Source: Paralithodes platypus (lineage: Eukaryota > Arthropoda > Malacostraca > Decapoda > Lithodidae). From it: a stretch of 64,000 nucleotides of DNA. The stretch covers positions 47,862,674 through 47,926,673 of the forward strand of contig CM064551.1 of NCBI GenBank assembly GCA_032716605.1, given 5' to 3'. Positions 1-9,850 of the stretch are shown one piece after another (within the stretch, counting starts at the first letter, position 1; every line of letters begins with the position of its first letter). Below the pieces are notes generated by a model. It was not told the DNA's origin. It did not search any database and was given only the letters and a program-made list of their open reading frames with translations. Position numbers and translations under genes: made by a program.

Positions 1-235
1 TGCATTATATTCTAGTCATCAATATATGATTTTCTATGATCTACTTCTAGGATATAAAACTTAACTTTAGGGGTTAAGCTTATTGAGTTTGTTCTACTGT
101 CTATGCCTATCTAAGTTTTCTAACTCAATAAAAACAAATCCATTCGACAGAAGTGTCGTTACATAGCTCATGAGTAGTTATGACTCATGAGTAATAAGTC
201 ATAATCATAAATAATCCATCATAATTACTATATTT

Positions 236-895
236 ATGTTATCATGTTACTGTATTATTATGATGGTGTGTAATAGGGGTGATCGTAGGGTGAATCTAGA
301 TGTGAGGCTGGATGGGGAAATATTGGAACAAGTAGAGTGTTTTAAATATCTAGGAGGATCAATAAGCAGGAGTGGAGGTATGGAAATGGAGGTAAAACAG
401 AGAGTGTGTGAAGGAAGGAAGGTTTTCGGAGCAATGGGAATTAAGTACTGTTTGTGGAAGACGAGAAATCTCGGAATGAAAGTAAAAAGTGCAATGTATC
501 ATGGAATTGTTGTGCCAACAGTGATGTATGGGGCCGAGACATGGGCTCTGAAGAAAAAGGAGAGAAGAAAGCTGGATGTGATGGAGATGAGCTGCTTGAG
601 GAGTATGTGTGGAGTTACCCGTAGAGACGGATTGAGGAATGCAGAGATACGTAGGAGAGTGGGGCAGCAGGAACATTTGTCAGCCAGAGTGGACAGAAGG
701 GTGCTGAGATGGTATGGTCATGTTGAACGAATGGGAGATGAAAGGCTTACAAAGAGAATATATGAGTCAGATACAAGGGGAGATAGAAGGGCAGGAAGAC
801 CCTCATTTAGATGGAGAGACTGTGTAAGACAAGCTTTGGATGATATAGGAGTGACTATAGATCAGGCAAAAGGAAGTGGTAATAAACAGGAATGA
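236..895 (+). pseudogene. C-terminal part of a non-LTR retrotransposon reverse transcriptase
   Basis: This open frame (219 codons) holds the region after the RT palm: FKYLGG near residue 37, then a Y-G-A-E-T-W-A-L stretch near residue 98, and the W-Y-G-H-V-E-R-M motif near residue 160. The same order of motifs is seen in the RTE-like family elsewhere in the window (Y-G-S-E-A-W-T-L and W-F-G-H-M-E-R-M), so this is a related but clearly diverged family. The palm with the YxDD box is missing, so the copy is 5' truncated and cannot act alone. It abuts a CR1/L2-like fragment starting near 925. The clade is inferred from motif layout only. Confidence 0.75.
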
Positions 896-1108
896 ATGGA
901 GAATGCTTGTGAATAGTTGAGTGAACCCCTTCTGTTCCTCATTCTAATTTGCGACATATAGATACCAACACAAGACACAGTACGGTGTCGTCTTTTGCGG
1001 ATGACACAAAACTAAGCAAGATAGTAAACACACAAGAGGACACGGGCCAGCTGCAGGAAGACATAAATGTAGTGTTCCAGTGGACCAGGGAAAACACATG
1101 CAATTTAA

Positions 1109-2011
1109 GGGGAACGTCCGGCCTTTACTCTAGAACGTGTCAGTGGATTTTGTCTGTATTTCATAAGATTTTGTACACGTATAGGGGACCTAACAACTAA
1201 GAAATTTCCAAAATTTTAATTCTCTAGGACAATTATTTTTTGAGTTAGGTGTGTAAATTTATGACTTTTTGTAAAATCAGAATCTCATTTAAATGTTGTT
1301 GCTTGATTGTTTTAATGCATTGGGGGTACTAACAATAGGTGTAGTTTCAATTGTACATTGATACTTTTTTCCATTTTGTATCTAATTGTAGAATTAGGGC
1401 ATTTACAATTAGGTACAAATTAGGTACAAATTAGGTGACAAATGTCTCGGGGTGCTGTGTCGAAATGGGAAATAAATAAAAACAAATGGCGACGTGGAGT
1501 TGTAAAGAATTTCATGCCCTTTCCAATGACACCAGAAACATTGTTGTAGCATGTTTGGTTACGTCAGAACTGCGCCGACAAGTGAACTTTCTTAGGTGAG
1601 GTACTAAGGCAGGAGAGCTGTTGCAAGCCAGCCGGCCAGCCGCACCCTACCTCTCTCGCGGCTTGGACCACACTGCTCTTTCTCCTCCACCACCACCACA
1701 CCCTTCGTTGTTACCCGGGTTGAGTACCAGATACTGTTAGGCAAAATATCTAAGAACATCATATTTTCACCAAAAATTCATGGTTTTAGTTTTTTTTTTT
1801 GCAGATCCGAAACCCATAATGCATTTTCTACGTGTCTGCGCGACCCGCGACCCGCGAAAACTTTAAACTAGCCCAGAAATAACATGCTTCCAGACGGAAT
1901 ATTGCCTCAGGATTTTAACTGAAGACAGAGGGATGGGTGATGATGCCATATATCGGGTTGCGCAATATTGCCGTTTTGAGCACTATTACGAGTATGAACC
2001 GGATGCTCTCC
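1109..2011. mobile_element. TTAA-flanked non-autonomous DNA transposon inside a CR1/L2-like copy
   Basis: The element is bounded by TTAA at 1105-1108 and 2012-2015. Its ends are imperfect inverted repeats, GGGGAACGTCCGG on the left and GGAGAGCATCCGG on the right when read inward. Removing it plus one TTAA restores the CR1/L2 reading frame seen at 17.7-18.7 kb (the uninterrupted site there is gcaattcaatgagg). No transposase is visible inside. TTAA duplication is typical of piggyBac and Kolobok superfamilies; the ends start GG rather than CC, so Kolobok-like is possible, but the assignment is open. Confidence 0.7.
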
Positions 2012-2345
2012 TTAATGAAGACAAATTCCAATTAATAAGGTACGGAGATAATAATGGCGTTAATGTGATCACAAACTACCTAACAGAATCTAACCACATA
2101 ATAGAACGGAAAGACAGTGTGAAAGACCTTGGGGTGTTAATGTCTGAAAATATGTGTTTCAAAGAACATAACCAGGTCAAAGTTGCGGCTGCGAAACGTT
2201 TAACGGGTTGGATTCTGCGTACATTTAAAATACGCGGTGAATTACCTATGATAACGCTCTTCAAATCTCTAGTGCTACCGCGGCTTGAATACTGTAGCGT
2301 ATTAACATCCGCATCCAAAGCAGGTGAAATAAATGACTTAGAGAG

Positions 2346-2467
2346 GCGGTGCTGGTTGGGGGGAGGGGCGTCGACTGACTGGGGACAGAGGTGCATGGGG
2401 GCGGTTCGTTCGTGGCCACCCCTTCGGGGATCACGGCGTCAGGCAATAGATAGATAGATAGATAGAT
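2346..2467 (+). mobile_element. RTE-like element, extreme 3' end only (copy A)
   Basis: About 120 bases match the 3' ends of the five other copies of this family: the coding end G-R-F-V-R-G-H-P-F-G-D-H-G-V-R-Q, then TAG inside the (GATA)n tail. It is inserted in the CR1/L2-like copy, where the uninterrupted sequence reads gacgtagagagtgtacaaag. TAGAGAG on both sides is a possible 7-base target duplication, but the GATA tail blurs the exact edge. It is a heavily 5'-truncated insertion and therefore younger than the element it interrupts. Confidence 0.85.
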
Positions 2468-2999
2468 AGAGAGTGAGTGTACAAAGAAATTTCACTTCGC
2501 ATATAAGTTCGGTAAAACAGCTACACTATTGGGATCGTTTAAGAGCACTGAACCTGTACTCGCTGGAACGTAGAAGAGAACGTTACCTAATAATATACAC
2601 GTGGAAAATCGCAGAGGGTTTAGTACCAAACCTACATACTCCGATAGTCATGAAGTTCAGTGATAGGAGAGGCTGGGAATGCGAAATCCCCCGGATGAAT
2701 AACAGGAGTGCTATGGGCTCTCTGCGAGAGGGCTGGTTATCACACAGAGGCCCACGTCTCTTCAACAAACTCCCACGGCGAGTAAGAGACATGAGGGGCG
2801 TCTTTTTAGACAACTTCAAGAGAGCCCTCGATGTCGAACTGCAAAAAGTGCCAGACGAGCCCATCTTTGCAAGGGAGCGGGCTGTCTCTTCAAACAGCCT
2901 GCTGCACCAAAACACAACCCACAACGAGGGGCGACGCGCTCCTCGGTGCTGCTAGGAGAGTGGCGAACACAACCTAAGGTAACCTAAGGTAAGGAACAC

Positions 3000-3430
3000 G
3001 TGGTCATTTGGGGGAAGGGGTCGGGCGCAAGTTGGACTAGATAATAGTCCATCAGGCGCCTGGCCCGGGGAGACGATTGATATGAAGGGTGCGCCTGGAA
3101 GTGTGGTGGGCGGGCTTGTGGCTTTGGCTCCGCTGCATGTCTGCCTGCCGAGATCGGAGCCACTCCGGGTGGTCGGGGGCCGGGGGAGTGCTGGAGCGAC
3201 CTTGGTGACCCTGGTCTCTGGGTATTCTCCTGGGTGGCCTAGATGTGTGTGAGTTTTGTGTTTTGTCTGTGTTTGTTCGTTGTTTTGTCTTGTCTTGTGT
3301 TTTCCTGTTCTTGCTCTGTCTTGAGTTGGCCACCCCCAAGAAAAATAAATAATAAAATAATAAAATAGAGGAAAATAAAAATAAAAAATTGGAAAAGTGG
3401 GGATTGGGCCTGAACATATAGATAGATAGA
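3000..3430 (+). repeat. Interspersed repeat R2 (copy 1)
   Basis: It shares blocks with 55395-55660 and with the reverse complement of 60030-60235: a ccgggggagtgct block, a gtctctgggt..tctcctg block, a ctagatgtgtgtga block and a gctctgtct..gagt..ggcc block. It ends near short GATA repeats at 3419-3430. No coding frame is convincing. The unit could be a SINE-like or 3'-UTR-derived repeat. Confidence 0.6.
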
Positions 3431-3614
3431 TTTACTATCTACTAATATCTTATCGTTCCTATGATATTGCATACAGACACTGTTGTACATAATTCACGAG
3501 AGAAACAATATATTTTAATTTTAGCTACCAGTACTCGCTAATATATTTAATTTAATTTTGATTAATAGTGTCCGTAAATATTGTGATACAGTAGTAATAC
3601 TGAACAGTCTTGTA

Positions 3615-4102
3615 TTAACCCTTAATTAGCGGCGAGCAACATAAGTCGAGTTAAAAAAAGCTGGACTATGTGGCGGCGCTCGACATAACTCGAGTGGCAA
3701 TTTCAGCACGTAATGTGGCTGAGAGAGAGAGACAAGTGGTGGCAGGAGACTAGCGAGCGTATGACTGCTCCAGACCACCGCGGCGAACCTACTGACACAA
3801 ATCTCAGCTCCCTCCTCCCTCTCTCACTCGCTACATACTCAATTATGTACTGAAAGTACCGAATTACCTGCTTTTTGCACTCGCGTTGCACGGTTATTGC
3901 AAGAAAACTATCCATCATACAAGGATCGTTATGGTGTCATTCGAAAGCTCTGTTTATGCCCTTTCAGGGATAGGTACTTGTTTTACGTTCTGGGTCTTAT
4001 TTAGGCATGAAAATGATCACGTAAACAGCCCTATTTTGGCTAAAAACACCCCGCTGTGCGGTACACATAAATAAACCGCATAGGCCGCTCGTAAGGTGTT
4101 AA
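3615..4102. mobile_element. TTAA MITE family 1, copy a (piggyBac-like)
   Basis: Bounded by TTAA at 3615-3618 and 4099-4102. The ends are imperfect inverted repeats that both contain AGCGGC. Its whole length aligns with the copy at 9189-9677, and both hold the shared blocks gacaagtggtggcagg and ccagaccaccgcggcg. It has no transposase, so it must depend on an enzyme encoded elsewhere. The class is inferred from the TTAACCC end and the TTAA duplication. Confidence 0.8.
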
Positions 4103-4118
4103 TGTATGCAAATAAACT

Positions 4119-5702
4119 TGATTTTTTTTTTTTTTTTTTTTCTATGTGATTGAGGGAGGCAAAAGGCATAACTGCCTATAGCGAGTGCCTCCCCCATAGT
4201 TGCAAGAGTGACAGGGCCAAAATCAAGGGACGTTCGAGCCAAAATGCCTGGACACACAGAGTTTGAAGCAATTTAAGTCATAGGAAGAGGGAAAGACTGA
4301 TTCTGGGAGAGAGTTCCAGAGCTCAGCTGTTGAGTAGAAGAAAGTTTGAGAGTAACGTTTCACTCTTGGGTTGGAGAGTTGCACAGAGTAGGGGTGGGAT
4401 TGAGTTGCAAGACGGGTACCACGTGCCCTACGTAAAGGAGGTGGTATGCACTGGGATAGCTCTGAGGAACACTGATTATTATAGTAGCGATAGAATAGCG
4501 AGAGAGATGCAACATTGCGGCGGAGAGAGAGAGATTGCAGAGAGTTGGTGAGTGGACGGGAGTTAATGATACGAAAGGCCTTCCTTTCAACTTTGTCTAG
4601 GAGAGCAGTGTGAGAGGAACCTCCCCACACATGTGAACAATACTCAATACAAGGGCGCACTATGCCCCTGTACAGAGCAAGAAGCTGTGCAGGGGAAAAG
4701 AACCCCCTAAGGCGGTTGAGCACACCCAGCTTCTGGGAGGCTGCCTTAGCAAGACTGGTAATATGGTCCTTCCAAATGAGAGCAGAAGAAAAAGAGACAC
4801 CAAGAATATTGAGAGAAGATGAAGGGTTGATTTTTGTATTGTTGAAGAATAAGGGATAGTCCGCTGGGAGATCCTGACGGGTAGATAGATGGAGAAATTG
4901 GGTTTTGGAAGCATTAAAGTTAACAAGGTTTTCTCTGCCCCAATTGGAAATAGTATTTAGATCAGAATTTAAGAGTTCTATGGCTTCATTACGTTTGTCG
5001 TTGAGGGATTGCTGGCTGGGGCGTTCTGAAAAACTAATGGAGTAGTGCAAGGTTGAGTCGTCTGCGTATGAATGGATGGGAATTAAGGTACAGTTAAGGA
5101 GATCATTTATAAAAATTAGAAAGAGAATAGGAGATAGGACAGAGCCCTGAGGAACACCGGAGTTTATAGAGTGAGGAAGTGAACAATGGCCGTCCACAAC
5201 CGCGGCTATGGAACGGCCGGAAAGGAAATTAGAGACAAAGGCACAGATGGAGGGATAGAAACCGAAGGAGGGTAGTTTAGAAATTAAAGATTTATGCCAG
5301 ACTCTATCGAAGGCTTTCGATATGTCTAGTGCAATAGAAAAAGTCTCACCGAAGTCCCGAAAGGAGGATGACCAAGAGTTAGTAAGATATGAAAGAAGAT
5401 CACCAGTAGAGCGACCCTTAAGGAAGCCATACTGGCGATCTGAGAGCAGATTATGAGAAGAGAAATGCTTAAGAAATTTGGAAGCAAGAATAGTTTCAAA
5501 AACTTTAGAAAGACAAGAGATAAGAGCAATTGGACGATAGTTGGAGGGTTGAGAGCGGTCACCCTTCTTTGGGACAGGTTGAATGTGAGCAAACTTCCAG
5601 CATGAAGGGAAGACGTTAGAGGATAGACAGAGACGAAAGAGTTTGCCTAGGCAGGGAGTCAGCACGGAAGCACAGTTTTTGAGAACAATTTTTGAGATTG
5701 TA
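4119..5702 (-). mobile_element. Jockey-like non-LTR retrotransposon, 5'-truncated, poly(A) tail
   Basis: Read on the minus strand, it starts abruptly in RT near 5700, continues through an open RT frame ending at 4223, and finishes with a short 3' UTR and an A tract (T run at about 4121-4140). It lies just right of MITE 1a. The unbroken RT frame suggests a fairly recent insertion. No clear target duplication was found. Confidence 0.85.
4223..5665 (-). CDS. Reverse transcriptase of a Jockey-like retrotransposon (intact RT half)
   Basis: 480 codons without a break. RT blocks in order: V-P-K-K-G-D near residue 32 followed by N-Y-R-P-I-A-L, Q-Y-G-F near 78, A-L-D-I-S-K-A-F-D-R-V-W near 114, S-G-V-P-Q-G-S-V-L-S-P near 168, and the catalytic Y-A-D-D-S-T-L near 200. 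A C-terminal Y-C-S-H-V-W-G-G motif follows. Catalytic Asp residues are present. The endonuclease and N-terminal part are missing, because the first codons correspond to a point inside the full-length product, so the real start lies upstream of the truncation. Related to the 6.6-9.7 kb element but clearly a different family. Confidence 0.85.
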   Translation of the reverse strand: MLTPCLGKLFRLCLSSNVFPSCWKFAHIQPVPKKGDRSQPSNYRPIALISCLSKVFETILASKFLKHFSSHNLLSDRQYGFLKGRSTGDLLSYLTNSWSSSFRDFGETFSIALDISKAFDRVWHKSLISKLPSFGFYPSICAFVSNFLSGRSIAAVVDGHCSLPHSINSGVPQGSVLSPILFLIFINDLLNCTLIPIHSYADDSTLHYSISFSERPSQQSLNDKRNEAIELLNSDLNTISNWGRENLVNFNASKTQFLHLSTRQDLPADYPLFFNNTKINPSSSLNILGVSFSSALIWKDHITSLAKAASQKLGVLNRLRGFFSPAQLLALYRGIVRPCIEYCSHVWGGSSHTALLDKVERKAFRIINSRPLTNSLQSLSLRRNVASLSLFYRYYNNQCSSELSQCIPPPLRRARGTRLATQSHPYSVQLSNPRVKRYSQTFFYSTAELWNSLPESVFPSSYDLNCFKLCVSRHFGSNVP

Positions 5703-6480
5703 AGCTAATGTTTATTTCATTTGTGCATTTAATGATTTTTGTACAAAAGGATGCACATGCACATTCATTAATTATCTGATCTTGGCATTCTATGATTCTT
5801 GTAGCCTATGTTTTGGAAAGCTGTGTCTAAGCAATAAATTACAACCTAATGCATATCATAGTTTTAGCTTTCTAGATTTGTGTTTAAGGGTTTAAGAAGG
5901 AAAAATCAAACCAATGCTAAATTCATATGATAAAAGTTAACTGTTAAATGTTATCGTTAGCTTCCACTAATTTATTTAGCAATTTAGCGATTCAGCGTTA
6001 TCGAAGCTAACGTTCTAAGTTAGCTGATTATCGGTTATCTCAGCTAACTTTTCGGTTAGCTGTGCCCACCACTGGTCTAAACCTATTCTATAACAACTCA
6101 GATATATACAAATGAGCAAAAGACTCACTAGAGTTGAGCGAACGAAGAATAAAGCGGAGCACTGGCGAGGCACTTCCACACAGTATGCGCGCAGGAGATG
6201 GAAGAAGGAATGGCGTCGCTTGGTTCAGCATCTCGGGTAGAATCCACAAGAGACATCCACAAGTTGGAAAGCCTTAATATAACAAATTTTAAGTTAATTT
6301 GTCTTTTATATTTTTAACAAAGTTTTTTTCGTAGTGAGTACCCAATCATAAAGACGATTCCATAAGAGAATTAGCGTTACACTTATGATGAAGTACTCTT
6401 TCCCCTGCGGCGGGTGTTTCAAACAGGCTGACCGCGGGTGCTTGAAAGAGGACTATTATATTAATAGCATATCGTCAATG
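5703..6480. other. AT-rich intergenic or intronic stretch with a possible hAT-like end
   Basis: No gene is visible. At 5985-6073 repeated GCTAAC/GTTAGC words form inverted repeats and end in a sequence that reads CAGTGGTGGGCACAGC on the minus strand. Starts of the CAGTGGTGGG type are common in hAT transposons. The partner end and an 8-base duplication were not found, so this is only a possible transposon edge. Confidence 0.35.
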
Positions 6481-6586
6481 ATGGAGGGGCCACTAATAAA
6501 TAAGGGTGTATTGGGCCCAGGGCTGTGAGATGGACTGGGCCCCCCCCCCCCCATCCGTGTCTCAATTCCCCAACCTCCAACTTTAC

Positions 6587-6620
6587 TGCCTCCACTGATC
6601 CAAGGGGATCAGTGGAGGCA
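6587..6620. other. Perfect 15-bp stem hairpin at the 5' edge of a Jockey-like copy
   Basis: TGCCTCCACTGATCC at 6587-6601 is followed by a four-base loop and its exact reverse complement at 6606-6620. It lies where the retrotransposon endonuclease frame begins to match the family, so it may mark a fold-back or template switch during 5' truncation. Confidence 0.7.
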
Positions 6621-7208
6621 CAAACATTTGATTCTCTGTCCTCACAACTCAGTGTCCTCAACTTAAATGCTTCTGAAATCACTGTGTTGGGTGATTTTAA
6701 TGTCCATAATGTTGAATGGCTCACTCATTCAACCAGGACTGATGATGCTGGTCTTGAATGTGAGCTATTTGCAGACTCATTTAATCTCACTCAACTAGTC
6801 AACCAACCCACCCGTGTACCAGATAATCCTAATCATAATTCCCACCTACTGGACTTATTTTTAACAACCAATTCAGAAAATTATGATGTTACAGTGAGGT
6901 CCCCGCTTGGATCTTCTGATCACTGTCTGATACAGGCCACCTGTCTATCACCTACCACACCTTCCCACTCTGAACCTGTTTTGGTGACTAAATGGCATTA
7001 CGATAGGGCAGACTGGGAGGGTCTTCAAGGTTTCTTTATTGATATTCCCTGGACCTCTTTCTTTTCTAATGATGCACACTCCACCTTGAGCCACATACAA
7101 GATTTTGTAAAAATTGAAATGGAAACTTTTATTCCTCATCAAAAGTACAGTAAAAGATCTAATTCACCTAAATGGTTTGACCATAATTGTGCTAGAGTAA
7201 CTAACTGA
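6621..7208 (+). pseudogene. Endonuclease fragment of element J1
   Basis: The frame contains the APE-endonuclease blocks V-L-G-D-F-N-V-H and G-S-S-D-H-C-L-I, which hold metal- and phosphate-binding residues of this fold. The N-terminal blocks (the Asn and Glu sites) are lost by truncation, and the frame stops at 7206-7208 where an adjacent frame continues the family sequence. It is therefore inactive. Confidence 0.75.
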
Positions 7209-7679
7209 ACAAAAATCAATAGCCTACAATGCATACACAAGATCAAAAACACATGAAACCTTTAATTACTTTAGAAACATCAGAAATCATGCCAAAACTG
7301 TATTAAACCTAACTAAATCAAACTTTCTCCATAAGCAGGCAAATAAACTTCTAAATAATCCAAATGATAACAAAATATTTTGGTCTACTCTTAACTCATT
7401 CAAATCCAACTTCACTACTGCTTCATCCATTCCACCATTAAAATCTCCGACTGGCAATCTTGTAAGTGACCCACGAGGTAAAGCTAACCTTCTTGCGGAT
7501 ATTTTCTCCACCAACTCAACCTTAGATGAAATAAATCAAGATGTCCCTGTACTTAATTTTAATTCGCCTGAAATTCCCTCACTTAAGATCCACACCAGAC
7601 ATGTCAAAACTATTTTGCAGAATCTCTCAGTAGATAAGGCTCCTGGTCCAGATGAAATTCCTCCAATAGTACTTAAGAA

Positions 7680-8894
7680 TTGCTCCTTGGTGCTCGCTCC
7701 TGTATTGGCAAATTGTTCCGTCTGTGTACTCATACCTCATGCTTCCCAGTACCCTGGAAAGAAGCAAACATCCATCCAGTTCCTAAAAAAGGTGCCTCTT
7801 CAGATCCATCAAACTACAGACCAATAGCTATAACTTCCACTCTTGGCAAAGTCTTTGAAATTATATTAAATAATCACATAATTAAGCATCTTGAGAATAA
7901 TAAATTAATCAGTGATAGGCAATATGGTTTTAGACGATGTCGATCAACTGCAGACATTCTTTGCCTTCTTACGCATCAAATCAACCAAGCTACAGACCAA
8001 CATGGTGAAACACATACAATAGCACTGGATATATCAAAGGCATTTGATAGAGTCTGGCATCAATCCTTATTGTCGAAGATGTCACACTACGGCCTTGCAT
8101 CATTAGTTCCACTAATTTCTTCTTATCTTCATAACAGAAAAATACGTGTAATGGTAGATGGCCTTTATTCTCAATTTCACTCAATAAATGCTGGTGTTCC
8201 CCAGGGATCAGTTTTGGCCCCAACTCTGTTCCTCATTCATATCAATGATCTCATATCTACCACTCATAATCCAATACATTCCTACGCAGATGACTCAACA
8301 CTCCACAGTTCCTTCACATTTACCAATTCTTTCACCCAACCCGATCTTATAAATTCAAAAATAAACACTGCAATTTCTCTGAACCAGGACCTTTCTAGAA
8401 TTAATGAATGGGGACAAGAGAATCTAGTTTCCTTTAATGCACAGAAAACCAAGTACATTCAATTTTCTAACCGACAGAATGTCACTGACTCCCATATATT
8501 TTTTAATTATGTAAATATTCCCACTTCCCCTAGTATTGACATTCTCGGTGTAACATTAACTACTAACTTGAGCTGGACACATTATGTTAGAAGCATTGCT
8601 AAGAATGCCTCTAAAAAACTGGGACTCCTGTACAGAGTTCGAGAATTCTTCACTGACGAGCAGTTGGCCGTAATATATAAAAGTCATGTGCGTTCTCAGA
8701 TGGATTACTGTTCACCTCTGTGGGGTGGAAGTGGAGTGGTTGCATTGAGGCAGTTGGACAAAATTCAAAATATAGCTATTAGATTAATCAATAACCCTGC
8801 AATCACACAGGACCTTCCTACATTATCCATACGAAGAAACGTTGCATCCCTTGCATTATTCTACAGATATTTTCACAGCAATTGTTCCGAGTAA
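7680..8894 (+). pseudogene. Reverse transcriptase of element J1 with a C-terminal nonsense codon
   Basis: 404 codons with RT blocks H-P-V-P-K-K-G, N-Y-R-P-I-A-I, A-L-D-I-S-K-A-F-D-R-V-W, A-G-V-P-Q-G-S-V-L-A-P and the catalytic S-Y-A-D-D-S-T-L. The TAA at 8892-8894 replaces a GAA Glu codon present in copy J2 (tccgaggaacttgc there, tccgagtaacttgc here). Past the stop the same frame continues to N-G-G-C-L and a natural stop at 9134. The start given is only where this frame joins the family; the true protein begins far upstream. Confidence 0.85.
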
Positions 8895-9188
8895 CTTGCT
8901 TCAATTGTGCCGCCTCTCCACATCTTTCCCCGTAGAACTAGGCCAGCTGAGAGCGCCCATGAATTTACACTTTCTCCTCCACAATGCAGAACTTCTGCTT
9001 ATCAGAATTCATTTATCCCCAGAGCTACTACTCTTTGGAATTCACTTCCCTCGAATTGCTTTCCACAAACTTACAATCTACAAATGTTTAAATCCAGTTG
9101 TTACAAACATTTTATGAATGGAGGATGCCTTTAGGCACATGGACCTTTTTGTTTTATCTGTGTTTTTACATCCTCCGTTCTTTGTCTC

Positions 9189-9677
9189 TTAACCCCTAAC
9201 TGTCGGCGCGCAACATAAGTCGAGTATAATATATCTGGACTATCTGGCGGCGCGCGACATAGGTCGTGTGGCAATTTCAGCACGTAATGTTGCTGAGAGA
9301 GAGAGAGACAAGTGGTGGCAGGAGAGTAGCGAGCGTATGACTGCTCCAGACCACCGCGGCGAACCTACTGACACGAATCCCACCTCCTCCCTCCCTCTCT
9401 CACTCGCTACATACTGAATTGTATGGGGAAAGTACCGAATTACATGCTTTTTGCACTCGTGTTGCGCGGTTGTTGCAAGAAAACTAGCGGTCATAAAAGG
9501 ATCGTTGTGGTGTCATTGGAAAGCTCTGTTTATGCCCTTTCAGGGATAGATACTTGTTTTACGCTCTGGGTGTTATTTAGGCATGCAAATGATCACGTAA
9601 ACAACCCTATTTTGGCTAAAAACACCCCGCTGGTGGCTACATATTTTATACCGCCTAGGCCGCTCTTTAGGTGTTAA
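9189..9677. mobile_element. TTAA MITE family 1, copy b, inserted in the J1 3' UTR
   Basis: TTAA lies at 9189-9192 and 9674-9677, with inner ends starting CCCCTAAC and CACCTAAA. The J-family copy at 19455-19810 has an uninterrupted gtctcTTAAaaaa at the matching place, which proves the insertion site and the 4-base duplication. The length (489 with both TTAAs) matches copy a at 3615-4102. No coding capacity. Confidence 0.92.
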
Positions 9678-9850
9678 AAAAAAAAAAAAAAAACATATCA
9701 ACAAAAATAAACACAACATATACAACATATCAATATAATCAATCAACAAAAACACAAACAGAACATATATCCTTCTTTGATTCATATAAACAAAAATTAA
9801 ATTTGCTATGGAAAATGCTATCGGTTTGACTTATAGCTGAGCAAGGTTGA

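Larger units (their letters stand above)
925..2998 (+). mobile_element. CR1/L2-like retrotransposon, 5'-truncated, with two nested insertions
   Basis: Three blocks match, in order, the reverse-oriented copy at 17676-19411: 925-1108 (RT palm with FADDTK), 2012-2345 (thumb and connection) and 2468-2955 (C-terminus, stop codon at 2955). The gaps between them are insertions: a TTAA-flanked DNA element (1109-2011) and the extreme 3' end of an RTE-like element (about 2346-2467). After the stop the element ends in two copies of a 10-base unit resembling acctaaggta, near 2970-2992; the other copy also ends in two 10-base units. Coding capacity is lost, as the endonuclease and most of the palm are absent. 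Confidence 0.85.
6621..9693 (+). mobile_element. Jockey-like non-LTR retrotransposon J1 (endonuclease plus RT, poly(A))
   Basis: A 5'-truncated copy that keeps the C-terminal half of the endonuclease, the RT and the 3' UTR. Frames break near 7205 (frameshift) and 7700 (frameshift), and a nonsense codon lies at 8892-8894. The 3' UTR is interrupted at TTAA by MITE 1b (9189-9677) just before the A tract (9676-9693). Copy J2 at 19411-19810 shows the same 3' end without the MITE and without the nonsense codon. Confidence 0.85.
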
